A stretch of DNA of 64,000 nt. It comes from Jiangella alba (GTDB lineage Bacteria > Actinomycetota > Actinomycetes > Jiangellales > Jiangellaceae). The DNA lies in the NCBI RefSeq assembly GCF_900106035.1, contig NZ_FNUC01000003.1, forward strand, positions 930,001 through 994,000, in the 5' to 3' direction. The stretch's first letter is position 1, and every line of letters begins with the position of its first letter. The notes under the pieces were generated by a model, which saw nothing but the letters and a program-made list of their open reading frames with translations, had not been told where the DNA came from and made no database searches. The position numbers were made by a program, and so were the translations under genes. Shown in pieces: positions 55,854 through 63,962 of this stretch.

Positions 55854-56586
55854 TTCTGCCCGGCAGCATCGTCGACCCCGGCTGCTACTGCGGTGAGTAG
55901 ATCAAGCGGGTCCTTCTTCCCGACCGCGCCGAACCGCGACGACGACCATCGATCTCGACGCTTCGGCTCGCTGCGACGGCTCGCGCACGGGGCCGCCTAC
56001 GGCATGGTGGGGCACAAGCCGCGCCGGGCAGGCACCGTCTCGCCGCGCAGTTGCGAGTCTGTCGGTCGGGGTTGGTAGGTATGCGTCCGTCGCACCGTGA
56101 CCTGCTGTCGGGGGCCGAGCCTGTCCGGACGAGCTGGTGAGCTGGGTAGGTGCTGGGACCGCCGTGCTCTCGGCCGTCGCCGGGTATGTCTGGTCCGCGC
56201 TCTGACTGACCACGATCCGCGCCCGTGAGCCCGCGGCCGCCAGGCCACGCGTCCGGCGGCTGGTCGGTGAGATCGGTGCCGCGGGCGGTTCACGCTCGGA
56301 GAGCCGTTCATCCGGGCCATGACGCTGCACGCCACCTGCGCCGTGCTATTCCTGTCCACCCGCCACCCCACCGAGGTGGTGTTCCTGCCGCGCACCGTCG
56401 GAATCGATCCGGCCATATTCGGGCTGCTCATGGCCGGCCGGCCCTAGTGGGTTTGGTCATCGGTGCCACGGCCGGCGCTCGCGGTCCCTGCCGGCCACGA
56501 GGGGCTTGTCGTCATTGCGGGACCACGTGACGTTCTCCGGGGCGTCGTCATCCCCGGGGTTAGCGATTGTCGCTGTTCACCACGGT
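55854..56586. other. Long gap before the inverted repeat; no confident gene
   Basis: About 730 bp. A short rightward frame near 56304-56447 (RAMTLHATCAVLFLSTRHPTEVVFLP...AIFGLLMAGRP) looks like decayed coding sequence, and 56125-56206 could encode a single membrane helix. Neither has a credible full gene. The region probably contains control sequences of the following ParB-like operon. Confidence 0.35.
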
Positions 56587-56761
56587 GATTTGCCTTTCGG
56601 CAGCGCGATTGTACGGTCCCGGGCACCGATGGCAAGGAACGCCAAAAGTTCCCGCCCCAGGGATTTCCGCGGCCCACGAGTTCGGGCAGGAACTGTTGGC
56701 TCTCATGTCCTTGCCATCGCCGCCCGGGCCCGCTCAATCGGCAATTGCCGAAAGGCAAATC
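56587..56761. repeat. Long imperfect inverted repeat upstream of the ParB-like operon
   Basis: Left arm 56587-56658 and right arm 56681-56761 are imperfect reverse complements. The outermost segments (GATTTGCCTTTCGGCA and its complement) and the inner segment CGATGGCAAGGA with its complement are exact. Other parts carry small gaps. The ~22-nt centre is unpaired. The structure lies 66 nt before the ParB-like gene. Possible roles: origin of transfer or replication, partition site, or a small non-autonomous transposon. Confidence 0.75.
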
Positions 56762-56826
56762 GGGGATTGACCAGGACTCACGCCCGGTGAGACCGGATCC
56801 CCGGCATCCCGAGAAGGGGACAGCCG

Positions 56827-58500
56827 ATGAGCACCCACACGATGCCCGCCGAGGCCATCGACACCCAAGAGACCCAGGAGACGATGGCGGCCGCGCTCGG
56901 CCGGGTCGTCCACCTCGACCCGAACGCCCTCGTGCTGGAAGACAACATCCGTACCAAGGTGAAGATGCCGCGCTGGTTCCTCGCCTCCGTCCGCCAGCAC
57001 GGCGTGCTCGTGCCGCTGATCGCCCACCCCGGTCCGGACGACACCGTTGTCGTCCGCGACGGACAGATGCGCACCCTCGCCGCCCGCGAGGTCGGCCGCG
57101 CCACCGTCCCGGTGTGGGTCGTCGACCGCGACGACGTGCGACGCCTGCGCATCATCGAGCAGTACATCACCGGCGTGCACCGCCTCGGTCTCAGTGAACG
57201 CGACAAGGCCGACGCCTGGCGACAGCTCGCGCTGGAAGGGATGAGCGTCACCGCGATCTCCCGCCAGACCGGCGCGAAACGCGAAGACATCAAGACCGGT
57301 CTCGCCGTCACCGAGAACGAGACGGCGGCAGCGGCCGTCGCCGACTACGACCTGACCCTGGACCAGGCCGCCGTCCTGATCGAGCTGGACGACGACCCCG
57401 ACGCGATCGCGAAGCTGCGCGAGGTCGCCAAGACCACCCCGGCTCAGTTCGACCACGCCGCCCAGTCGGCGCGCAACGCCAAGAAGCGCCGCGAAGCACT
57501 CGCCACCGCACGCGCCGAGGCCGAAGCCAAGGGCTACACGATCGTGGCCTGGCCCGCCTACAACGACAACACCACCGTCAAGCTCCGTGACCTGCAGACC
57601 GCCGACGGGAAGCGGCTCACCGAGAAGAACTACGCCGGGAAGCCCGGCCACGCCGTCGCCATCACCGACAGGTACGGCACCATCGACATCGGCCACTTCG
57701 TGGTCGACTGGCGCAAGCACGGCCTGCGCAAGATCGGCTCCACCGGCACCGTCGTCGGTGGCAGCCTCACCGAGGCCGAGAAGGCCGCACGCCGACTCGT
57801 GGTGGCCAACAACCAAGCCTGGGACGCCGCCGAGACCGTGCGCCGGGAATGGATGACCACGCTGCTGGCCCGCAAGCGGCTGCCCGCCGACGCTATTTCG
57901 GTCGCCGCCACCATCCTGGCCACCCACACCGGGCGGGTCGCCCGCGCCGCCCAGAGCGGCCACCAGCTCGCGGCGACCCTGCTCGGCCAGGACCACCGAC
58001 CCGGGCAGCGCCCGCTGGCCGACCTGACCGCCAAGACCCCGTCCAAGGCCGGACACGTCATCCTCGCCATCGCCCTGGCCGCGATGGAAGACGCCATGAG
58101 CCGCCACACCTGGCGCAACTCCGGCGACGCCGACCGTGGCTTCCTCACCCAGCTCGCCGCCTGGGGCTACACCCTCTCCGAGGTCGAGCAGATCGTCACC
58201 ACCGACCCCGAACAGCGCCACCCGGACACCACCACGCAGGCGAGCATCGACGACCAGGACCCCCAGCCCGACGACCCCGACGACATCGACACGGGCGACG
58301 AGGACCAGTCGACCGATCCCGGCCACGTCCAGGACCCCCTGGACGACAGTCACCCTGCGGCCGCTGCCCACGGCGTGCCCGAGGACCCCGACGCCGAGCG
58401 CGACGGCGACGGCGGCGAGGACGGTGATGCCGAGAGCGGCAACGACGATCACGCTGACGACAGTGAGGCTGTCGACCGGCCGGACAGCGACAGGTGCTGA
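56827..58500 (+). CDS. ParB-like protein with acidic tail
   Basis: 557-aa protein. ParB N-terminal domain (VVHLDPNALVLEDNIRTKVKMPRWFLASVRQHGVLVPLIAHPG, ~28-70; VVRDGQMRTLAAREVGRATVPVWVVD ~76-101), then a KorB/ParB-type HTH (RLGLSERDKADAWRQLALEGMSVTAISRQTGAKREDIKTGLAV, ~120-163). The middle is an Ala-rich helical domain and the last ~90 residues are strongly acidic (DDQDPQPDDPDDID...). Homologues of this size occur on actinomycete plasmids and ICEs. It leads a three-gene operon with overlaps. Confidence 0.88.
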   Translation: MSTHTMPAEAIDTQETQETMAAALGRVVHLDPNALVLEDNIRTKVKMPRWFLASVRQHGVLVPLIAHPGPDDTVVVRDGQMRTLAAREVGRATVPVWVVDRDDVRRLRIIEQYITGVHRLGLSERDKADAWRQLALEGMSVTAISRQTGAKREDIKTGLAVTENETAAAAVADYDLTLDQAAVLIELDDDPDAIAKLREVAKTTPAQFDHAAQSARNAKKRREALATARAEAEAKGYTIVAWPAYNDNTTVKLRDLQTADGKRLTEKNYAGKPGHAVAITDRYGTIDIGHFVVDWRKHGLRKIGSTGTVVGGSLTEAEKAARRLVVANNQAWDAAETVRREWMTTLLARKRLPADAISVAATILATHTGRVARAAQSGHQLAATLLGQDHRPGQRPLADLTAKTPSKAGHVILAIALAAMEDAMSRHTWRNSGDADRGFLTQLAAWGYTLSEVEQIVTTDPEQRHPDTTTQASIDDQDPQPDDPDDIDTGDEDQSTDPGHVQDPLDDSHPAAAAHGVPEDPDAERDGDGGEDGDAESGNDDHADDSEAVDRPDSDRC

Positions 58501-58502
58501 TC

Positions 58503-58742
58503 ATGCCGACGACCGACGACCAGTACGCCGTCGACGCCATCGCGACCCTGCTCGGCACCTCCGCCGAGTGGAACTCCTCGATGTTCGAGGACATCTCGGA
58601 CATCGTCGGGGCCGTCCGGCCGCATCCCGGCGATGCCGCCGACACCTACGGCGACGACTTCCGCAAGGTCACCGGCCGTGAGGTCCTGGCCGCGTGGGAC
58701 CTCACCGACGACCAGGACGACCGGGAAGGCAGCCGATCATGA
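58503..58742 (+). CDS. Small acidic hypothetical protein
   Basis: 79-aa acidic protein (MPTTDDQYAVDAIATLLGTSAEWNSSMFEDISDIVGAVRPHPG...WDLTDDQDDREG). ATG 58503 is preferred (AGGTG 8 nt upstream); it lies just after the ParB stop and overlaps the next ATG by 4 nt. Small companion proteins like this accompany ParB-type genes on actinomycete elements; role unknown. Confidence 0.72.
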   Translation: MPTTDDQYAVDAIATLLGTSAEWNSSMFEDISDIVGAVRPHPGDAADTYGDDFRKVTGREVLAAWDLTDDQDDREGSRS

Positions 58743-59359
58743 ACGACATCACCGTGAACGAGATGGCGGCCGAGGTGGCGGCCGAGCTGTCGGCCCTGAC
58801 CGGGGTGACGTGGTCGGTCGAACTGGACCGGCACGGTTGGAGCAGCCCGGACTGCGCGTGGCTGTTGGCTCCGGACGATCAAGAGCTCAGCATCCGGGCC
58901 AACGGACATCGGTTGACCGGACGGGCCGTGATCCGTGGGGTGCTCCCGGACGGTGCCCGCGAGGTGGCCCGCGTGGACAGCCGAGGCATCACGGTCACGC
59001 TGGGCCGTGGAGCACGAGCCATCGCCCGCGAGATTCATCGGCGTCTGCTGCCGACCTACCTACCCAGCCTGGCCGAGGTGCGCGAGGCGCTGCGGCGGTG
59101 GGACGAGGCACGGGACAGGGCGCACGCCGTCCTGGCAGAGCTGGCTCCTCTGCTCGGCCTGACCCACGAGCGTCACGACCGGCACGACCGTGCCTTCGTC
59201 ACGCTCCACGGCGACGGCTTCCACGGCTTCGTCGAGGTCGGCCACAGCGGCACCCCGGTGAAGCTGGAATTCACCGGCCTCTCCGTCGAGATCGCCCGCG
59301 CCATGCTCACCGCTCTCGGCAGCCGCTGGAAGGCACCCCGCGACGGCGATCATCGCTGA
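58739..59359 (+). CDS. Hypothetical protein of the ParB operon
   Basis: 206-aa soluble protein. It has an N-terminal alpha/beta part (EMAAEVAAELSALTGVTWSVELDRHGW...), a central ARAIAREIHRRLLPTYLPSLAEVREALRRWDEARDRAHAVLAELAPLLG helical stretch (~88-135) and a beta-rich end (FVTLHGDGFHGFVEVGHSGTPVKLEFTGLSVEIARAML). Not recognised. It starts in a 4-nt overlap and ends before a strong hairpin, so it closes the operon. Confidence 0.72.
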   Translation: MNDITVNEMAAEVAAELSALTGVTWSVELDRHGWSSPDCAWLLAPDDQELSIRANGHRLTGRAVIRGVLPDGAREVARVDSRGITVTLGRGARAIAREIHRRLLPTYLPSLAEVREALRRWDEARDRAHAVLAELAPLLGLTHERHDRHDRAFVTLHGDGFHGFVEVGHSGTPVKLEFTGLSVEIARAMLTALGSRWKAPRDGDHR

Positions 59360-59392
59360 GTTCCAACCCGACCCCCATCACGGGGAAGCGTC

Positions 59393-59437
59393 GCCGGTCC
59401 CTGTGTCTCCTTGGCCGAAGGAGACACAGGGACCGGC
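59393..59437. terminator. Perfect 20-bp hairpin after the ParB operon
   Basis: Arms 59393-59412 and 59418-59437 are exact reverse complements (GCCGGTCCCTGTGTCTCCTT and its complement) with a 5-nt loop GGCCG. There is no T-run, but actinomycete terminators often lack one. It lies 34 nt after the last gene of the operon and also faces the convergent PAPS-reductase-like remnant, so it may work in both directions. Confidence 0.75.
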
Positions 59438-59542
59438 CGCGTTCGCCCGAAAGATGTAGGGGGACCCCGCAGGAAGCCGCAACGACGAGCTTGGCGATGC
59501 CGACCCGGACCTTACGGCGATTGCCGCCGGCCTACCGCCGCC

Positions 59543-60298
59543 TCACTCGGCCTGCGACCCTGCGGCCGGCGCGCCCGAACGGCACCCATACGGCGAGCAG
59601 CCGTCGGGATCGCCGTCCTCCCACACGTCGAAGATCTCACCCTGCCGATCCGCCCACTCCGACCGGGTCACCCGGTCGATGGGTGCCCGATCCAACGGCA
59701 CCCGCGAGGCGTGCAGGAACGCCTCACCCCGCAACGGCCAACCCCGTGCGCCGCCCCGGCGGATCGCCGCATCGAAGGCCACCGCCTGCCGCCACTCCTC
59801 CGGCCGCTCGTCACGCAACTGCCGCCACGCCCGGTTGCCGTGGAACGGGCACCCCACGCACGCGCTGCGCGGCGTCGACGCCCAACCTCGCGCCCGCAGC
59901 CACCGCACGCAAGCACGCCGGTCCATGCCCAACTCCATCAGCGGATACCGCGCCCGCGCACAGCGCACGCCGAGATCGCGGACCCGATGAACCTCATCGG
60001 CGGAGAACCCGATCCACTGCTCCACCCACACCGACGACGGCACCCGCGCCGGATGCGGATACCCCAACAGCTCCCTGATCCGCCGCCGGATCGGCTTCAC
60101 CTTGTACTCGCCCGTGCACATCCGCCGCGCCATCCCACGCCGCTCCGCCATCGTCGCCGGACGCCGCCGCGCACCCGCCACCACCCGCCCCGACCCACCG
60201 CACCGAGAGCACCCCCGAGCCGCCGCCCCGCCATCGACGCCAGCCGAGTGCGCGCATTCGCACGGCCGAGCTCACTTCGTGGACCATCCGAGGCGGAG
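59543..60298 (-). pseudogene. PAPS-reductase-like protein, C-terminal part cut off by an IS
   Basis: The frame 59543-60184 encodes the C-terminal half of a plasmid/phage-type PAPS reductase-like protein: GMARRMCTGEYKVKPIRRRIRELLG, a W-V-E-Q-W-I-G-F block, YPLMELGMDRRACVRWLRARGW, the metal- or cluster-binding-like CVGCPFHGNRAWRQLRDERPEEWRQ, then a GEAFLHASRVPL segment. The part between 60184 and the IS end at 60298 reads out of frame with it (about 110 bp of GC-rich DNA without family sense), so a frameshift or insertion adds to the IS damage. The N-terminal half is at 61632-61929. Confidence 0.75.
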
Positions 60299-60338
60299 TG
60301 AACCGCCCCGGGATGTCCGGACACTTCGGATCGTGTCT

Positions 60339-61293
60339 CTACCCGGTCGGGATGAGACGGTTTCGTGCAGCGTAGTGTGCGGCTTCGACTTCGATCGGTG
60401 TGAGGTCGTCGATGGATTCGTGGGTTCGCTCTTGGTTGAACCAGTGGACCCAGTTGAGGGTTTCGAACTCGACGTGCTCGACGTCGCGCCAGGGTCCCTC
60501 GTGGCGGATCAGCTCAGTCTTGTAGGCGCCGATCTGGGACTCGGCCATGGCGTTGTCGTAGGCGTCACCCACCGAACCTACCGATGCGTCCACGCCGGCC
60601 TGCAGTAGCCGGGTGGTGAAGGCGAACGAGGTGTACTGGGAGCCGGCGTCGGTGTGGTGGACCAGGCCGGACAGGTCGGTGATGCCGGCCTGGCGGCGTG
60701 ACCAGATGGCGTGTTCGAGGGTGTCGAGCACGAGTTGCGTGCTCATGCTGGTTGCTGCTCGCCAGCCGACGATCATCCGGGAGAACACGTCGAAGATGAA
60801 CGCGACGTAGACGGTGCCGGACCAGGTCGCGACGTAGGTGAAGTCGGCCACCCACAGCTGGTTCGGGCAGGTGGCGGTGAAGTCGCGATCGACCAGATCG
60901 GCTGCTCGGGCGTCCTTCGGGTCAGGGATCGTTGTCCGCGTTCGCTGGCCCCTCAGCGCGCCCTGCCAGCCGTTTGCTGTCATCAGCCGCTCGATCGTGC
61001 ACCGAGCCACGTCATGGCCGGCTCGGCGCAGGTGCAGCCACATCTTGCGGGCACCGAACCGGGCGACGAACCGCTGCTCACGCGCCGCGGCGATCAGTTC
61101 GATGATCTGCGTGTCGCGCAGCGCCCGCTTCGACGGCTCACGGCTGCGGACCTCGTAGTAGGTGGACGGGGCGATCTTGATCCCGTGCTCGGACAGCACG
61201 CGGCAGATCGGCTCGACCCCGAACTCCTCACGGTGTTCGTCGACGAACGCCGTCAGAACCTGGACGGGCGGTCGAGCTCCGCCGCGAAGAAAG
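60339..61293 (-). CDS. IS3-family transposase OrfB (frameshift product)
   Basis: DDE integrase-type catalytic part: HTH_21-like region (AFVDEHREEFGVEPICRVLSEHGIKIAPSTYYE), then rve domain with Asp in WVADFTYV, Asp in HHTDAGSQYTS and Glu in NAMAESQIGAYKTE, and the IS3 end (HEGPWRDVEHVEFETLNWVHWFNQERTHESI). It has no good start of its own; expression as an OrfAB fusion needs a -1 frameshift in the overlap, with a candidate slip at the TTTCTTC stretch (61286-61293 region). Confidence 0.9.
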
Positions 61294-61582
61294 CCGACGC
61301 ACTCTTGAGGATCTCGTTCGCCCGGCGCAGCTCGGCCACCTCGCGCTTGAGCTCCCGGATCTCCGCCAGCTCCTGTGTGGTCCTGCCCGGCCGGGAACCG
61401 CCATCGACCTCGGCCTGACGGACCCACTTACGCAACGTCTCGGCCGACCCGATCCCGAGCTTGCCCGCGATCGTGCGGATCGCCTCGAACTCACTCGAGA
61501 ACTGCCCCTGCTCCATCGACTCCGCTACCGCCCGGACCGCCCGCTCACGAAGCTCACGCGGGTACTTGCTGGGACGCGCCAT
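61253..61582 (-). CDS. IS3-family transposase OrfA
   Basis: 109-aa DNA-binding subunit with an N-terminal HTH (KYPRELRERAVRAV...FEAIRTIAGKLGIGSAETLRKWVRQAEVD) and a C-terminal leucine-zipper-like coil (ELAEIRELKREVAELRRANEIL). ATG 61582 has a strong ribosome binding site (GGAGGAT). Its end overlaps orfB by about 40 nt. Confidence 0.92.
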   Translation of the reverse strand: MARPSKYPRELRERAVRAVAESMEQGQFSSEFEAIRTIAGKLGIGSAETLRKWVRQAEVDGGSRPGRTTQELAEIRELKREVAELRRANEILKSASAFFAAELDRPSRF

Positions 61583-61631
61583 GACCTCATCCTCCAACTA
61601 ATGAAGTCTCCGGACATCCCGGGGCGGTTCA

Positions 61632-61929
61632 GAGCCAGAGTGAAGTACGGCAACGACGCGAACCGTCGCTGCGGGTCCACCACATCACGGCGGATATCAC
61701 CACCCGAAACCCGATGCACCACAATCCCCGACGACCCCAGCGCGGCCTCCAGCCGCTCCAGATGCAGATAGACCGCCGCCGGTTCCCACCCCATATCCGC
61801 AAAGATCGCCACATCCAGCGCGGGCAACTCGCCCGCCGCCGCCATCAGCGCGAGCGTGGTCGACTGCACCCCAGCCCCCAGCGACAGCACCCGCAGCGCC
61901 GGATCACCACCATCCCCGCCAGCACCCAT
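61632..61929 (-). pseudogene. PAPS-reductase-like protein, N-terminal part
   Basis: About 99 residues from ATG 61929 to the IS insertion. The PP-loop nucleotide-binding motif SLGAGVQSTTLALMAA (~14-29) is followed by AIFADMGWEPAAVYLHLERLEAAL, RVSGGDIRRDVVD and RRFASLPYFTLA, after which the IS begins. This is the adenosine-binding half of the protein whose C-terminal half is at 59543. Such genes on phages and plasmids are sometimes linked to sulfur modification of nucleic acids; that role is not shown here. Confidence 0.8.
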
Positions 61930-62028
61930 CTCTGACCACCACCCACCGCTCACCGGCACCCCCCGAACAGGCACCCTCCTCACCCAGCAGGTGAACGGGT
62001 CTGCTGCACGGATTGGTGACGGCGGGTC

Positions 62029-62919
62029 TCAGGCGGCGAGTGCGACCTGAGTGGTGTTGATGGTCTCGTACTCGATCGGGGTGAGGCGTCCGAGGCGGGC
62101 TTGGCGGCGGCGTCGGTGGTAGGTGCGTTCGATCCAGGTGATGATCGCCAGGCGTAGTTCCTGGCGGGTGGCCCAGCGGCGGCGGTCCAGGACGTTCTTC
62201 TGCAGTAGCGCGAAGAACGACTCCATGGCGGCGTTGTCGCCGGCGGAGGCGACCTGTCCCATGGATCCGGTCAGGTCGTGGCGGGCCAGCTCGCGCAGGA
62301 ACCGCCGGGACCGGAACTGCGACCCGCGATCGGAGTGCACGATGCACCCGGCCACGTCACCGCCGCGGCGCGCCACAGCGCTGGCCAGGGCGTTCACGGC
62401 CAGGCCCGACTTCATCCGGTTGCTGATCGAGTAGCCCACGATCCGGTTCGAGTACACGTCCTTGATCGCGCACAGGTAGAGCCTGCCCTCACCGGTGGGG
62501 TGCTCGGTGATGTCGGTCAGCCACAACTGGTTCGCCCTGTCCGCGGTGAAGTCGCGGCGCACGAGGTCATCGTGCGAGGGCGGGCCGGGGCGTTTGCCGT
62601 TCGTGCCGCGCTTCTTGCCGAACACGCTCCACCAGCCATTCGCGGCGCAGATCCGCCACATCGTGCGGTCACAGGCGTGATGACCACGCTGGCGTGCTTC
62701 GTCGCCCAACAGCCGGTAGCCGAACTCCGGGTCGTCACGGTGGGCGTCGAACAACGCGTTGGCCAGATACGCCTGCTCGAGCTCGCCAGCGGTGACCGGG
62801 TCGGCGAGCCACCGGTAGTAGGGCTGGCGGGCAAGGTTCAGAACCCGGCAGGTCACCGCGACCGGCACCCGGACAGCGGCGCCGGCGGCAGCAAGATCAC
62901 GGACCAGCGGGTAGATCAT
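62029..62919 (-). CDS. IS3-family transposase OrfB
   Basis: 296-aa catalytic subunit: HTH_21-like start (LNLARQPYYRWLADP, FDAHRDDPEFGYRLLGDEARQRGH), rve core with Asp in WLTDITEH, Asp in VHSDRGSQFRS and Glu in AAMESFFALLQKN, and the IS3 C-terminal IERTYHRRRRQARLGRLTPIEYE. The ATG overlaps the orfA stop (ATGA) next to an A-run, which allows coupling or a -1 slip. Confidence 0.94.
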   Translation of the reverse strand: MIYPLVRDLAAAGAAVRVPVAVTCRVLNLARQPYYRWLADPVTAGELEQAYLANALFDAHRDDPEFGYRLLGDEARQRGHHACDRTMWRICAANGWWSVFGKKRGTNGKRPGPPSHDDLVRRDFTADRANQLWLTDITEHPTGEGRLYLCAIKDVYSNRIVGYSISNRMKSGLAVNALASAVARRGGDVAGCIVHSDRGSQFRSRRFLRELARHDLTGSMGQVASAGDNAAMESFFALLQKNVLDRRRWATRQELRLAIITWIERTYHRRRRQARLGRLTPIEYETINTTQVALAA

Positions 62920-63212
62920 TTTCCCGGCAGATGCGCCTGAGCGAAGTACGCCGCCGCGCGCCGCAGGACCTCGTTCTCCTGCTCCAACAACCGGTTACGG
63001 CGCCTCAACTCGCGCAACTCTGCCGACTCCGACGCGGTCGACCCGGGCCGGTGCCCGTCCTCGACATCGGCGGCATGCAACCAGTTACGCAGACACGACT
63101 CACTGATCCCGAAGTCCTTCGCGACCTGCGCAACCGGAGCCTCCCCACGACGGGCCACGGCCACCACGTCGTCGCGGAACTCCTTCGGATGGGGTCTGGG
63201 CACGGCACACAT
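62916..63212 (-). CDS. IS3-family transposase OrfA
   Basis: 98-aa HTH protein (HPKEFRDDVVAVARRGEAPVAQVAKDFGISESCLRNWLHAADVEDG) with a leucine-zipper-like C-terminus (RELRRRNRLLEQENEVLRRAAAYFAQ). ATG 63212 is the family-like start. It ends in GGGAAAATGA, overlapping orfB by 4 nt. Confidence 0.93.
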   Translation of the reverse strand: MCAVPRPHPKEFRDDVVAVARRGEAPVAQVAKDFGISESCLRNWLHAADVEDGHRPGSTASESAELRELRRRNRLLEQENEVLRRAAAYFAQAHLPGK

Positions 63213-63272
63213 CCTCCCAGCGGTGCCCTCCGGCACCACAGATCAGGTGTCACCTAACCGTGCGGCAGACCC

Positions 63273-63725
63273 AACGCAGCCTGACACCACCGGCCCACAT
63301 CCAAGATCCCTTGATACGGCGCCACGCCTCTTGCAGATCGAGGTGGAGCGCCGCGAATCCGCCGGGAGCGGCCCGCTACGGCCCGCTCCCATCTGATGGC
63401 GGCGTGCGCTCCTCAAGCGCAGGAGCACGCCAGCGGTTCACGAAGGGACGCTCAGGGCGGAACGCCTTTGGTTGTGGCTCGCCGACCTCGCGGTGTGGAG
63501 GAAGTGAACGCTGCTGAGAGTTGGCGGTTGGCCGACCCGGGCCGGCCGACCCGGGCGGTGATTCGTGACCGCCCCCGATTGCCCGCATCGAGTTCGATAG
63601 GCGCCGGCTGCAGAGGAACGTCGCCGCGTGCCATCGGACCGCTGGTCAGCTTCGCTACCGACCGGATGGGAACGCCATGGCACTGTTGAGTGTCTTTCAT
63701 CGGGCTGTGACCGGATCTGCGCTGG
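63273..63725. other. Gap with no confident gene
   Basis: About 450 bp right of the second IS. Several open frames exist on both strands but none has a family resemblance or consistent codon bias; a rightward stretch LLQIEVERRES...PAPI ending at 63400 may be decayed coding sequence. Confidence 0.35.
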
Positions 63726-63962
63726 TCATGGCGATTCGGCCTCGTGCGGCGGCGGCGGAACGTGGACGATCTCCAGCTCCTCGGGTCGGAATACGCCCAT
63801 TCCGAAGCGGGGAAACTCTGCGTGAATATCGCCATTGTCGTCGTAGGCGATCACGACCTCACCCACGATGTCGGCAGCATCTGCCGACAGGCGGTTGGCC
63901 TCAGCCGCCTGCTCCGGCCGCATCTTTACGAGCATCCCAGCTTCGAACTTCACCTTGGCCAT
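63726..63962 (-). CDS. Small hypothetical protein
   Basis: 78-aa soluble protein from ATG 63962 (AKVKFEAGMLVKMRPEQAAEANRL...GEVVIAYDDNGDIHAEFPRFGMGVFRPEELEIVHVPPPPHEAESP). The beta-rich centre with PEELEIV looks like a small SH3-like domain. Not recognised. Last gene in the window. Confidence 0.6.
   Translation of the reverse strand: MAKVKFEAGMLVKMRPEQAAEANRLSADAADIVGEVVIAYDDNGDIHAEFPRFGMGVFRPEELEIVHVPPPPHEAESP

Larger units (their letters stand above)
60299..61631 (-). mobile_element. IS3-family insertion sequence (first copy), 1333 bp
   Basis: Terminal inverted repeats 60299-60327 and 61603-61631 (29 bp, one mismatch; outer end TGAACCGCCCCGGGATGTCC). A 3-bp target duplication GAG flanks it (60296-60298 and 61632-61634). 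Inside are overlapping orfA and orfB in the usual IS3 arrangement, read leftward. Both frames are intact, so it may be active. It splits the PAPS-reductase-like gene. Confidence 0.95.
61997..63272 (-). mobile_element. IS3-family insertion sequence (second, different), 1276 bp
   Basis: Terminal inverted repeats 61997-62020 and 63249-63272 (24 bp, three mismatches; outer end GGGTCTGC). A 3-bp target duplication AAC lies on both sides (61994-61996 and 63273-63275). It contains orfA and orfB of the IS3 family, read leftward and both intact. It inserted about 70 bp upstream of the start of the split PAPS-reductase-like gene. Confidence 0.92.

Noticed and set aside
56304-56447. Short rightward frame MTLHATCAVLFLSTRHPTEVVFLP
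   Set aside because: Protein-like composition but no start signal and under 50 codons; treated as probable decayed sequence.
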